From contig JAACJO010000028.1 in the NCBI GenBank assembly GCA_013368445.1, forward strand, positions 124,001-188,000: 64,000 nt of DNA, read 5' to 3'. The stretch's first letter is position 1; every line of letters starts with the position of its first letter. The DNA comes from Leucocoprinus leucothites. Taxonomy: Eukaryota > Basidiomycota > Agaricomycetes > Agaricales > Agaricaceae. The position numbers and the translations under genes were made by a program. A model generated the notes under the pieces. It was not told the origin of the DNA. It saw nothing but the letters and a program-made list of their open reading frames with translations, and searched no databases. This document shows, one piece after another, positions 45,538 to 55,800 of this stretch.

Positions 45538-45550
45538 CTCCTCCTCACTC
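45538..45550 (-). other. Copia polypurine tract
   Basis: On the minus strand GAGTGAGGAGGAG lies directly before the 3' LTR start (TGTTGAATC). This is the expected position for the plus-strand primer. 45551-45615 between it and the ORF stop holds no feature that I see. Confidence 0.75.
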
Positions 45551-45615
45551 GAAATGGCGGGAGATGCATAATTGAGCGACTACGAGAGCGCTTCGTTTAA
45601 GCGGCTATAAAAGCG

Positions 45616-48600
45616 CTAAAGAAATTCGATACCCAAAGAATAAACAAATTTATTGAAGAGAATTGAACCGAGGTTTTTCGTCAGAATATCGGCAGGGTTG
45701 TTTGAGCCCTCGATAAATTCCAACTCAACGGAACCTTCTTCAACGATATCTCGGATATAGTGGTATCGTATATCAATATGCTTCGAGCGTTTTTCTTGAA
45801 CAGGGTTCTCGCTCCAGAAGATAGATCCGATATTATCACCATAGAGAATCGGAGCAGGAATTTTAAAACCTATCTCTTCGAGAAGTTGTCGAATCCACAT
45901 CAGCTGGCGGCTGCAATCAGATAGCGCCATATACTCAGCTTCAGTAGATGACAAAGCGACAGTTTTCTGCTTGCGGCTAAGCCAGCTTACAGGTCCACGC
46001 GCTATTGTAACAAAGTTACCTGTGACAGATCGTCGAGACTGTCCGTCTTGCGCCCAATCACTATCGGAACAAGCGATGACGGCCTGGTTAGAAGCTCCAT
46101 CAAAGACGAGTCGATAATTGCGCGTTGATCGCAAATATTGCAGCACATGGAGTCCAGCCCGGAAGTGCGCATTGGAAGGGGCGGCAGATTGCTGGGAGAG
46201 TTTGACAACCGCGAAGGATATGTCAGGTCTCGATCCGATCATAAGATACATCAGCGATCCGACTAACTGTTGGTAACGAGTCCTAAACTTAGGATCTACC
46301 TTATCGACATAGGGTTCGAAAATAAATCCCGATGGCAGCGGTGTGAATTTCGCGCCTTTGGGGATATCAAACTTCTCAAGAACCTTATCGAGGTATTTCA
46401 CTTGATCTACATAGAGTTTTCTCTCCTTTCGATCGCGTGATATGTTCATGCCTAGGAACTCAGAAAGTTCACCTTGGTCACGACATTCCCAAGTAGTCAT
46501 GAATTTTTGCTTCAACTCGGAGAGGAGCAGGGAATTCTTTTTACCCATAAAAAAGACATCATCCACATAAACGACCGCAAAGACACGCTCGCCGGTCTTG
46601 GGATGGGTGAAATGATAAACGCCAGCGTCGGACTTACAGCGCTTGAATCCAAGTTTCAGCATCGATGAAGTGAGTGCTTTCCACCAGGATAAGCCGGCTT
46701 GTTTTAGACCGTAGATCGCTTTGCGTAATCTCCAGACTTTCTTCTCATGGCCAGGAAGTCGGAATCCTTCTGGCTGCTCCATATAGATCTCTTCATCCAG
46801 ATCGCCATATAAATAGGCTGTTTTGACGTCAACAGAGTGAAGGTCAAAGTCCTCAAGCGCTGCAATGCCAAAAAGTAGGCGCGCGGTCTCATATCGGACA
46901 ACTGGAGAAAAGAGTTCATCAAAGTCGATTCCCTCGATCTGGGAGAACCCTTTCGCAACAAGGCGAGAGCGATAGCGATTATCGGACTTGATGTTATAAA
47001 CCCATCTATTTTTAATGGCTCTTCTTCCTTTTGGGAGATCAACGAGCTCGTATACACCTCGCTTGTGAAGCGCGTCTAATTCCTCAAGCATCGCTTTTTG
47101 CCATTTGGTTTGAGAATCAGCGTCTAAGTTCGCGATATCTCGAAACTGTTCGGGAACTGGCCCGTTGGCGCGTTGTGCGAGAAGGAAATCGACTAATTTT
47201 ACCCCCCCTTCCTTCACGAACTTCGCAAAATCGGTAGATGACGGTTTATTGTCGATACTACTATCCGGGTGAGGGATATTCCAATTTCGTAATCTGTTCC
47301 GAGCTTCCTCATCGGAAATTGCTCCAGGAATAGGTCGATATTGGGCACGATTGCGCGGTAAGTTAGGATTGAGTTCCCTATATCGTCGGATGACATCAAG
47401 AGGGTCGCTCCTATCACCATACACGTTTCCTGGTCTGTTCGGAGGTTGAACATTTCGCCTAGGACGGCTACTTTCACGTTCGGTGACCCATCGGTCGAGC
47501 CGTTCTAGTGCATCAAGGTCATCTTGGACCGAAGGTCGCGGTGGCGGTACCTCGGGTGGAGTGGGAGACCGAGCACGTTTACGTGGACCAGGTTCCTTTC
47601 GCGAAGGTCCCGGAGAAGGAGGTAACTCAACTTCTTCTTCCTCTTCTTTTGGATCGCGATCTTCCGGATCAGCGTAAGAAAGAGGTGGGCTTGGCGATCT
47701 AGGAGGTGAAGGTGTTTTAGGGCGTGGAGGAGCACGAGGTGAAGGCGCACGAGGCGGCTCTCCTCCTCGAGGTGCAGGCGGATGGTCTATATTTGGAACA
47801 TTCGGAATAGTCGAGATTGGAGGAATCTCAGCGCGAGGCGGCTCGGGGTAAACCGCGGGTTTTTGGTCTGGACATTTTGGGAACATCTTTTCATCAAAGA
47901 TGACAGTCGGCGAGATAAACTCGGCATTCCCTCGAGTATGGCGGAGAAAGATGTAATTCTTCTCCCGATCATATCCAACGAAGATCATCAGTTCAGATTT
48001 CGCAGATAATTTATTCGGGCGCATTTCGTCCGGAAGGAACACATATGCAGCACAACCGAATACTCGTAGGTGACTGATGTCAGGTTTATGTCCATGTACT
48101 AACTCAAACGGAGTTTTCCATTGGATGCGGTTCATCGATGTGCGATTGTAGATGTGGGTTGCGGTGTTAATCGCGAAATCCCACCATGAATCTGGAAGAC
48201 ACGCGTGAAGTCGCATGGCTTGTGCCTTCTCATGCAGTGTTCGATTCAATCTTTCTGCTCGCCCGTTCTGTTGATGGACGCGGGGCGCACTCGGTGTGAA
48301 CTCAATTCCTTTCACCCTAAGATAATCTTGCAGGGTACCTGCTACGAATTCTCCTCCTCGATCGGATGTAAATCGACGAATCGATTTGCCAAATTGGTTC
48401 TGAACGTAAGTTAGAAGCTCAACCATGCGGGGAGCTGCTTCAGCTTTTGATCGCAGAAGCACCACGTGGGCAAATGAGGAGTAATCGTCCAATAAGGTCA
48501 TGACCCATTTGTACTTGTGGTAAGATACGATGGGGAGCTCAAAGAGATCACTGTGAACGTGCTCAAAGGCTTCTTTTGCCCGAATTGGGTTATCGTTAAA

Positions 48601-50934
48601 GGGTTTCTGGTGCATCTTCCCTTTCATGCAGCCTGGACAAGGGCGCGAATGATCGGGAATTGAAACCTGAGGTCCATTCAGCGTGGAGTCGGTAGTTTTG
48701 CTCAACACGCGATTAGACGGATGTCCTAAACGCTGATGCCAGATATTATAGTCAGGATGTTGAGCGACGTGGCTCGAAGCATTCGAATGTACAATTCGAC
48801 ATCTTACCGTTTGTAGCGTAGGCTGCGACTCAGAACGAGGAGCCGCTGACAAAACAGCATTGCCTGACTCATCCCGAAAGATTGTACCATGTTTATCGGC
48901 CTCGCTGCGCAACCCGGATTCCAGGAGTTGACCGGCAGACATGAGGCGATCGTGCATACCCTTTACATAGAACACAGGAGACAATGAAGTCGTCGCAGTG
49001 ATCGTTTTTCCGTTATCATGGATCTCGTGTTCGATCAAGACAGTGCCTCGACCCGAAATGAATAGGGGAGCGTTTTTGTTAGCTGTCTGAATTTCACCAA
49101 ATTTCCCCATTTCGATTGTAGAGAAATCGTCCAAATAGGGTGTGAAATGTGCGGAAGCACCCGAATCAAGAATCCAAGAAGCAGCCCGTGAAGGCGCTTT
49201 CTTTCCCTTACAGTGGCAACAGAGAGCTTTCTCACACTTAGAAAGGTTCACACAGCGCGGCACAGAGGTCAAGTCACAATTTAATAAAAGCCCCATAAGG
49301 GCGACCGAAATAGTGCGCGATACAGGAGAAGTATATACAGGAGCCGGAGACGACGTAACTAGTCCGCGAAAATGTTCAGCGTGGCCAGGAGCGCTCACAT
49401 GGGAGCAGGCTCGAGCGAGGCGACAGGCCCCTTCTCGGTCGTGCTGTGGCATCACCGTATCAGTGTTAATCCAATCAGAGATAGAAGAAAAGACTTGCGT
49501 TGTCCACAACCCAGAAGTCCACCCGTCAGAATCCTCCCCCTCGGAGTCGGATTCGAGCATCGGATCAGCCGGAGGTGTCATCCTCGGCGACGGTGGGCAT
49601 TCGTCCATATCTCCTCCATAGTAAGGGATTTCCTCAATAATGGAGCCCGTCGTTTCGGCTTCGACCGCGAGGTCGGCGAGCCTTTCATCCCAGATTCTCA
49701 ACACCTTATCCTTGGTAGCTTTCGAGCTTCTGCGACGATATCCCTCGGACTGAGGAGATTCGGAGATTCGCTCCTGAAGCCGCGGTGTATTCTTTCGCGC
49801 TTCTGCAACAAGGTGGCGTGTGGATGACGAAGGGCTTGCGTTAACCGGTTCTGCCAGCGAGGCGATCCGGTTCGCGAGGAGAGGACGGTTAGCGATAGCG
49901 GGGGCAGCGAAACCGATGGCACTGGAAGCGCCATATTGAGGAGCGACGTTGGAGACTCCGGAGGTGTTGGTGGCGTCGGCATCGGTCGCAGCTTCATTAG
50001 CAGCGCCCTTACCCTTTTTGCCTCCTCTCTTACCGCGTTTTCCTTTTTTGCCATCTCCGCCGGGATTGCCAGTCTGGGGGTTACCAGGCTTCTGGCCAGC
50101 GCCTTGATTAGGAGGCTGCTGTTGCTGCTGCTGCTGCTGGGGCTGTGATCGAAACGGCCCCTGCGGTTGTTGTCCTTGCCCCTGACGTTGTTGATTGCCG
50201 GGGTTCCGGTTCTGCTGCCATTGGCCGTTGGAGCGGCCGGCGCGAGAAGCGGAAGCAGTCATCTTCTGGGACCAAGCTGCCTGGATGGCGCTACGGACCA
50301 GATCCCACGTGAGTTGGGACATTTGCGTTTGGTTCGCAAGTATTGACTGCGCTAAGGTTTCCATCCCTTGCGGGACAGCGCGAAGCAAAATCATGGCACG
50401 GATCACCTCGGGAAGTCGCGCGGTCGCGCCTTCGATCCGAGTGAAGAGAGATTCAAGCTCAGCGATGGACTGAGCCGGATCCATGTTTCCGGGGAGAGAC
50501 CAGGAGACGGCGCGGACGAAGTCGCCATAAACAGATGCAGGACCTTGGGTGCCATAGAGGCGTTGGAGACCTTCCCAAGTGGCAGTGGGATCTCCTTGGA
50601 CGATCAAATGGAGCATGGAATCTGGGACCGCTTGAATCAGCAGGCCAATCGCAGATTGCTCCAGGAAGTTCCTCCGGCGTTCTTCTTCCTGTCTGATTGC
50701 GAGAGAAGCGGCGGCTTCCTCAGCATTTGAGACGTTTCCGCTTTCGTCAATTGCCGGAGCAACGACAGCGGGAAGTGCGGGTACTAATCCGGTCGTGACA
50801 GTCCAACCCGTAAGAGGGGTTCCAGGGGTCGTGATCATAGAAAGATATCCCTGCATCCTCATGGACCAAAACTGGTAGTTCTGGGGGCCTTGAAGGACGG
50901 GAATGCGAGAAGCTCCGTTGTTGATAGAAGACAT
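45616..50934 (-). CDS. Copia gag-pol polyprotein, 1772 aa, intact
   Basis: One uninterrupted ORF from ATG 50934. Gag spans roughly residues 1-330 (PQNYQFWSMRMQGYL at the start; a Gln run near 265-273; a basic GKKGKRGKRGGKKGKG patch). I see no classic CCHC gag knuckle. The protease triplet is at 590-592 (WILDSGASAHF). The integrase zinc domain is at about 733-769 (HQRLGHPS, CPGCMKG), with core acidic residues at D795 (HSD), D858 (TSDRGGE) and E894. RT is at about 1290-1530 with YVDD at 1456-1459. RNase H is at about 1621-1740 (CSDSDWAQD, SSTEAEYMAL, YGDN, KHIDIRYHYIRD). All catalytic residues I can check are present, so it may be active. Confidence 0.96.
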   Translation of the reverse strand: MSSINNGASRIPVLQGPQNYQFWSMRMQGYLSMITTPGTPLTGWTVTTGLVPALPAVVAPAIDESGNVSNAEEAAASLAIRQEEERRRNFLEQSAIGLLIQAVPDSMLHLIVQGDPTATWEGLQRLYGTQGPASVYGDFVRAVSWSLPGNMDPAQSIAELESLFTRIEGATARLPEVIRAMILLRAVPQGMETLAQSILANQTQMSQLTWDLVRSAIQAAWSQKMTASASRAGRSNGQWQQNRNPGNQQRQGQGQQPQGPFRSQPQQQQQQQQPPNQGAGQKPGNPQTGNPGGDGKKGKRGKRGGKKGKGAANEAATDADATNTSGVSNVAPQYGASSAIGFAAPAIANRPLLANRIASLAEPVNASPSSSTRHLVAEARKNTPRLQERISESPQSEGYRRRSSKATKDKVLRIWDERLADLAVEAETTGSIIEEIPYYGGDMDECPPSPRMTPPADPMLESDSEGEDSDGWTSGLWTTQVFSSISDWINTDTVMPQHDREGACRLARACSHVSAPGHAEHFRGLVTSSPAPVYTSPVSRTISVALMGLLLNCDLTSVPRCVNLSKCEKALCCHCKGKKAPSRAASWILDSGASAHFTPYLDDFSTIEMGKFGEIQTANKNAPLFISGRGTVLIEHEIHDNGKTITATTSLSPVFYVKGMHDRLMSAGQLLESGLRSEADKHGTIFRDESGNAVLSAAPRSESQPTLQTVRCRIVHSNASSHVAQHPDYNIWHQRLGHPSNRVLSKTTDSTLNGPQVSIPDHSRPCPGCMKGKMHQKPFNDNPIRAKEAFEHVHSDLFELPIVSYHKYKWVMTLLDDYSSFAHVVLLRSKAEAAPRMVELLTYVQNQFGKSIRRFTSDRGGEFVAGTLQDYLRVKGIEFTPSAPRVHQQNGRAERLNRTLHEKAQAMRLHACLPDSWWDFAINTATHIYNRTSMNRIQWKTPFELVHGHKPDISHLRVFGCAAYVFLPDEMRPNKLSAKSELMIFVGYDREKNYIFLRHTRGNAEFISPTVIFDEKMFPKCPDQKPAVYPEPPRAEIPPISTIPNVPNIDHPPAPRGGEPPRAPSPRAPPRPKTPSPPRSPSPPLSYADPEDRDPKEEEEEVELPPSPGPSRKEPGPRKRARSPTPPEVPPPRPSVQDDLDALERLDRWVTERESSRPRRNVQPPNRPGNVYGDRSDPLDVIRRYRELNPNLPRNRAQYRPIPGAISDEEARNRLRNWNIPHPDSSIDNKPSSTDFAKFVKEGGVKLVDFLLAQRANGPVPEQFRDIANLDADSQTKWQKAMLEELDALHKRGVYELVDLPKGRRAIKNRWVYNIKSDNRYRSRLVAKGFSQIEGIDFDELFSPVVRYETARLLFGIAALEDFDLHSVDVKTAYLYGDLDEEIYMEQPEGFRLPGHEKKVWRLRKAIYGLKQAGLSWWKALTSSMLKLGFKRCKSDAGVYHFTHPKTGERVFAVVYVDDVFFMGKKNSLLLSELKQKFMTTWECRDQGELSEFLGMNISRDRKERKLYVDQVKYLDKVLEKFDIPKGAKFTPLPSGFIFEPYVDKVDPKFRTRYQQLVGSLMYLMIGSRPDISFAVVKLSQQSAAPSNAHFRAGLHVLQYLRSTRNYRLVFDGASNQAVIACSDSDWAQDGQSRRSVTGNFVTIARGPVSWLSRKQKTVALSSTEAEYMALSDCSRQLMWIRQLLEEIGFKIPAPILYGDNIGSIFWSENPVQEKRSKHIDIRYHYIRDIVEEGSVELEFIEGSNNPADILTKNLGSILFNKFVYSLGIEFL

Positions 50935-51194
50935 TCTAAAAAGAAGTCGTCAGTCAACGTTGTTCGTTAGAAGCAGCAGTGATGCGCTAATCGAGCAAGG
51001 TTTCGAACCCAAATCGCCTAAGGGCTAGGGTAAGACACAGAAATGAGAAGGGATGCTGGGCCCTTCACAAGGTACAGCGGTGGCGCTTGGAAAGCGGCCT
51101 TCCCATAACAGGTCGATCTAGTCCTTCTCAGACATCAAGCACAGCGAGCTAGTCGGCTAGTGCGATATCGAGCTGGCGATCGGGGCCCATAACC
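50935..51194 (-). other. Copia leader with primer binding site
   Basis: 260 nt between the 5' LTR and the ATG. On the minus strand it starts GGTTATGGGCCCCGATC directly after the LTR (51194 leftwards). The complement contains GGGCCCATAACC, matching the anticodon stem-loop of eukaryotic initiator tRNA-Met. That suggests priming by a half-tRNA, as known for Drosophila copia and yeast Ty5. The rest holds no ORF of note. Confidence 0.75.
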
Positions 51195-51568
51195 TGTCGA
51201 AGCAGCAACGGGGAGCGTAGCGGTGAAGGTAGACGACGAGGTCAGTACTCACTTTACTAGGCAGTTAGTCTGTTATGGGAGTGTTATTGAGGTAGTGGTT
51301 GCGACTGAGAAGATACAATTGACTGTAGAATAACGAAGAAAATACAAGGTATTTATACTAAAGAGTTCGAATATTTCTACTATTAAAGAGGGTATTACAC
51401 ACTCGTTTCGAGGTGGTAAAGGGTACAGGTAAAACGTATAGTGAAACATGTATAGTCCGCACGAACTATCGGTGCGTGAACATAGTGGTATCTAATAATA
51501 GAACGCATATGTCATAATTGAGAGTGAACACTTGTATAGCAGCATATAAACGCGCACGTGATTCAACA
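51195..51568 (-). repeat. Copia 5' LTR
   Basis: 374 bp, the promoter-side LTR of the minus-strand element. Right TSD CGCTG at 51569-51573. A TATAAATA on the minus strand lies at 51357-51350, about 210 nt into the LTR. Confidence 0.95.
51350..51357 (-). promoter_or_regulatory. TATA-like box in copia 5' LTR
   Basis: TATAAATA on the minus strand, midway in the LTR, in a plausible position for the U3 promoter. Motif evidence only. Confidence 0.45.
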
Positions 51569-51810
51569 CGCTGGCCGCCGGATGGGCCCTCACCAACCAC
51601 AAGGCCTGCCACCAGATGCAGTGATATTGGTATATGTTTTCCTCTTTTCTTTGTATTACATGCCTAGCCCCCTTCTGCTGTCGACTCCGTATTGTTTCGG
51701 ACAGGACTCGTATATATTCCCGGTTGTTTACGTGTGCGTAGTCAGTAGCGGTACTGGTTCCATGTAGTAGATAGTCGGGCGCGGACTGCTATCACGCACC
51801 GCGTTATAAA

Positions 51811-51827
51811 TGACCCCTCCGGGGTCA
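51811..51827 (+). other. Half-LINE 3' terminal hairpin (HL-11)
   Basis: TGACCCC-TCC-GGGGTCA is a perfect 7-bp stem with a 3-nt loop ending 7 nt before the poly(A). HL-13 has the same stem with loop TTT; HL-4, HL-9, HL-10 and HL-12 keep at least the ACCCC/GGGGT core. Confidence 0.7.
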
Positions 51828-51857
51828 CCTGATTAAAAAAAAAAAAAAAAAAAAAAA

Positions 51858-52608
51858 GGAGCTCACCCCAAGGCGCGCCCTCAACAACCTCATATCCTTC
51901 CTTAAATGGTTGGACACCATCGAGCACCCTAGCGAGATCCCAGTCGAGGACGCACAAGGCATGGTTACTTGCTTAGCCAAGGCCTCTGTCACGTTCGCTG
52001 ATACCAAAGAGCTGCGCATGGCTGGCACTTCAATCACCTCCAACGCTCTCAATGGTGAAGGTTGGGAGACGTTTGGTGACTTCTTGGGGGGCTTCGGTCA
52101 GAGATTCTTGGCCGAGACCTCCCCTAAAGTGACACGTGTCGTCCACGAGGCGACCCATGGATCCGCTGAGTCAGCGGGTCCACGTGACATTGATATGGGT
52201 TCCCCCAAGGTGCCCACCCTGCCCCCCCTACCGCCCAAGCCGGCACCTGCAAAGGCCCGCGCTAGTGGCAAAGCGCCAACTCAAGTGCCCCCCGCTCCTA
52301 AGCGAGCGCCCATCCCACCCTCAGCGGCTAAGAAGTCGTTTGCCGAGGTTGCACGCACCCTGGCGTCTGCGGCAGCGCTCATCAAGCTTGCCCAGTCCCA
52401 CCCCACCCTCGAGCCCGATCGCGTCACTGCGATGCATCAGGCTGCCCTCGCCAATGCGCCTTCTGCCAAGAAGCCGCGCATGACCACGTCAGGCCCCACC
52501 CAGCGCCAACTCTTCCTCGATTTCACCAGCAATGGCGGTGACATCACTTACCTCCACCACAAGGCCATGCGCCTTCTTAATGACTCCCTCACTTGTGCGA
52601 AGAGCTCT
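51858..52608 (+). pseudogene. HL-12 ORF1-like protein, first segment
   Basis: Open frame ELTPRRALNNLISFLKWLDTIEH through IDMGSPKVPTLPPLPPKPAP (a small in-frame deletion removes the PPDRRPAPARP stretch) to TTSGPTQRQLFLDFTS and LTCAKSS. LINE-g cuts it, with TSD TGTGCGAAGAGCTCT at 52594-52608 and 59581-59595. There is no start codon because of 5' truncation. Confidence 0.86.
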
Positions 52609-52812
52609 TTTTTTTTTTTTTTTTTTTTTTAAATCAATGTATTTATATAGCGGTGCTCGATCGCAGTCCGCTTTCAACTAAATATTACAAACAGATGGTA
52701 CACTACAGCAAGCTGGGGTACACAAAGCGGTCGAAGACCGCTTAAAACAAGGACTATATACGATTAGACCAGTGAAATAGAAAAGAATCGAGAGAAACTA
52801 TAGAACGAGGTG

Positions 52813-55800
52813 TCATACACAGAGATCGGACTCAAGAGAGAAGAGAAGAGAAGAGATGAAAGAATATAGTTCACCTTCATTTGGTTCGGCGGGCACAGGG
52901 GCTTGAAGCGGCGGTGGACGCGTGTCATGATTGGTGAAAGCGAAAGCGGTTGGGTTCTTTTTCAAGAACTCGACGAGGAAATCGTATTGTGGGAAGGCAC
53001 ATTGCACCCATTGAGTGCGGATGGGGTATAGGGGACAATAGCACAAAATATGATGTCTTGTTTCTAAGCGATAGCCACAGCGACAGGATGTTGGTTCGAG
53101 GGGGAAGAATCTCTCGCGATAAGCTCCAATTGGAGCGTGGTTGAGGATGGCCCGAGTTATACGAGCGCAAAGTTGTGGTGACTCATTTGCTAATGGAAGC
53201 CATGTGCCTCCCTTGACATAGGTCGGAATGAGGAACTTGCGATTTTTCTTTGAGAGAAGGAACCCGTTGCCACGGTACTTCTTCTTCCAGAATATAGACT
53301 CCCAGGATTTCTGGCAATCGTTGGTGACTTTGCGTCGTAGGAAGTCTAGGGTGGCACCTGTGTGAGATGGAGCGTGTATACGCGTGGAGGTGACGTCATT
53401 GTGGACTTTAAGGTGGGGCTTCCAACGCCATTTGGAAGGGATATCCCAAAAGTCGATGGATCGAGATGGTTTGGTTTTTAGCCAATCGGAGAGAAGCCGG
53501 CAGACTTGAATCGACTGCGACTGACTTGAATGGATGGAGGGATCGACTGCCAACTTGGCTGCTGGAAGACAGTCGGTGATGAGGATGATATGGTCGCATT
53601 GAAGGGAGATGGCCTTGGCAATGCCGATACGAATGGAGTAGAGTTCAGCGTCCGTGGACGAGGCCCGACCGCTTGCTTGTTTTGCATGAGACACTTGTCG
53701 TCCGCCGCGATATAAATGTGCCGCCGAAACCGCCTGAAGGGAACCTACAAGAGGAACAGAGGCATCAGTAACAACTGAAATACAATTACGATCTAGAGAG
53801 GAGGAAGTAAATACTGAATCGAGAGATGAAACATGTTTGTACATTTCGTGCTTGTCCGAACGATTACAAGGATGAAAATGGATGGAATCAGGATAGATGT
53901 CCATGAGACGAGAACCCGGCTTGGATACAGGATCAAAAGGAGAAAAAGAATCAGAAATATGAGAGAGAGAATTATCTACATCAATAATAGGGCCTTTAAC
54001 TTTAGCTTTTTTGGCCGGAGTAAGAAGGCGAAGTGATTGGGGATGAGGGTTAGAGTTAAAAGAGAAACGGTCAGATAAAAGAGTACATAACGCATGGTTA
54101 GAGGGTAAAGTAGAAACTCGATATGATGAACGAATAGCTAATTTACGCAAATGAAGGTGAATAGGGATGAGACCGGCAATACTTTCAGCACCACCAGATG
54201 GAGACGTTCGAAAGGCGCCAGTAATCCAGATAGCCGCACGCCTTTGCATGGATGAGAGTGATTTGAGAAGCGCCTTATTACGAGCGCCTTCAAAGTACCA
54301 AAGACGAAAGCCATACGTTGCCACTGGGACGACGCATGACCTGTATAAAAGCCGTTTTTGAAGGGGAAGGAGTCCACGATTGGAGTTACCTAGCATACCC
54401 ATAGCTTTCACAGTGGATAATGCTTTGGTAGAGTAATATCGAACGTGTTCTTGGAATGAAAGTCGTCGGTCAAAGTAAAAACCCAGATAACGCCAGAAGC
54501 GCTTGGGGTGAAGGATGGGACCGCCGACTTCAGATAGGTCCAGAGGAGGGTTTTTGTCATTGTGACGTCGAGAGAAATGAAAGACTTCAGATTTGTCATG
54601 TTCGATGACTAGTCCAAAATCGGTGCAGATGGAGTTAATGATGGAATAGGCTGTTTTAAGGGAAGATATTGTGTCAGTATAATTCTTCGCTTGGGATATA
54701 CAAAGCCCATCATCAACAAAGGATAAGAGGGAGGAAGAAACAGACTGTAATCGAGCACGTTGTTCGAACATATACATGAAAGGCGCCAGGTAAAGCGCTG
54801 ATAGAATAGGTGAAAGAGCCGATCCTTGCCCTACACCAACATCCGCGTCATGGGCGTCAGAAAGGAAGGTATTCCACATATATTGAGTTGATCGTCCTGT
54901 CAGGTAATGAGAGAAGAAGTTTACGAGCTCTGGGGCGAACCCTTGGCGTCGCAAGATGTCAGTAAGGATTTCATGGTTAAGAGAAGGGAAGAATTGGGCT
55001 ATGTCAAAAGCGCAAACGCTCGTGATCATACCTTTGGCCCATCCAGCCCGAATGATGTGAGAAAGGAAAACACCCGCGTCCTCAGTAGATCGCTGTATAA
55101 CTCCTCCCATTTGATTAGGATGAAGAACATTAAGAGATACCGCTTCGAATTGCATGCGTCGTGCAATCATTTTCTCGATGAGTTTGCCTAAAGTGTTAAG
55201 TAGAACAATGGGACGAAACGATTTAGGAGTATCATAGGCCGGTTTATTCGGCTTGGGAATGATGATGGAAACTGAGTCTTTGAAGTGACTCGGCCAATGA
55301 GAGAAACGTACGCACGCATTAGCGATCAGAATGATGTTTTTCAAGCAATCGTCATGAGCAACGATAGACTTTAAGTGTTTCCATGATACGTGATCAGGTC
55401 CCGGCGCTGAGGAGTTAGCGCAAGAACGTAGGGATTCAGAAAGTTCAAGGGCGGAGAAGTTTGCCCAAGATCGAGGAGGGAGAGATTTCATTTCATTTAG
55501 AATTTGAGGACTTACCAGTCGTCCCGACGCCGAGTTGTATGATGAGTGGAGCGCATTCCACAAGTCCGGAAGGTCATTGCAAGGGCGTCCTTGATATCGA
55601 ATGCCCTCAATGGCAGGGAGTTTTCGTTGTTTGACCCACTCCATAAGATCCCAAGGTCGTTTGTTAGTTGAAGCGATTTCGTGAATACGCTCATCAAAGA
55701 AAGAGCGCTTGGCGGCACGTGTGGCCGATCTAAACGCTCGCCAGTCTTTTTGATCTTTTGATTTTCGATATGCAAGTAAAGTCTCAGAACAGAGAGGAGT

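Larger units (their letters stand above)
45164..51568 (-). mobile_element. Intact Ty1/copia retrotransposon in HL-11 3' UTR
   Basis: This is a complete 6.4-kb element on the minus strand. The 374-bp LTRs at 45164-45537 and 51195-51568 begin TGTCGAAG and end TTCAACA on the plus strand; I saw one difference (GCGTATAAAC against GCATATAAAC). The 5-bp TSD CGCTG lies at 45159-45163 and 51569-51573. PBS, PPT and a single long ORF are all present. Near-identical LTRs mean a very recent insertion. Confidence 0.96.
43157..51857 (+). mobile_element. HL-11, full-length half-LINE holding the copia element
   Basis: The 5' block CATCCCTCCTTGACCTCT starts at 43157, with a 7-bp insertion (around CTCCTAC) before the ACCACCACCATC part. 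The ORF ends at 45119. The 3' UTR is split by the copia element at 45163/45164 and resumes at 51569. The hairpin TGACCCCTCCGGGGTCA is at 51811-51827 and poly(A) at 51835-51857. The left flank is the TSD in Gy-P, but the right flank is HL-12, not Gy-P. Confidence 0.92.

Noticed and set aside
51178..51194. tRNA gene or fragment at GGGGCCCATAACC
   Set aside because: It is only the complement of the anticodon stem-loop and sits exactly at the PBS position next to the LTR; there is no cloverleaf.
51858..51872. GGAGCTCACCCCAA as the right TSD of HL-11 against GAGCTCAACTACAA on its left
   Set aside because: Only GAGCTCA matches; the full 14-bp match to the left flank is at 61023-61036, after HL-12.
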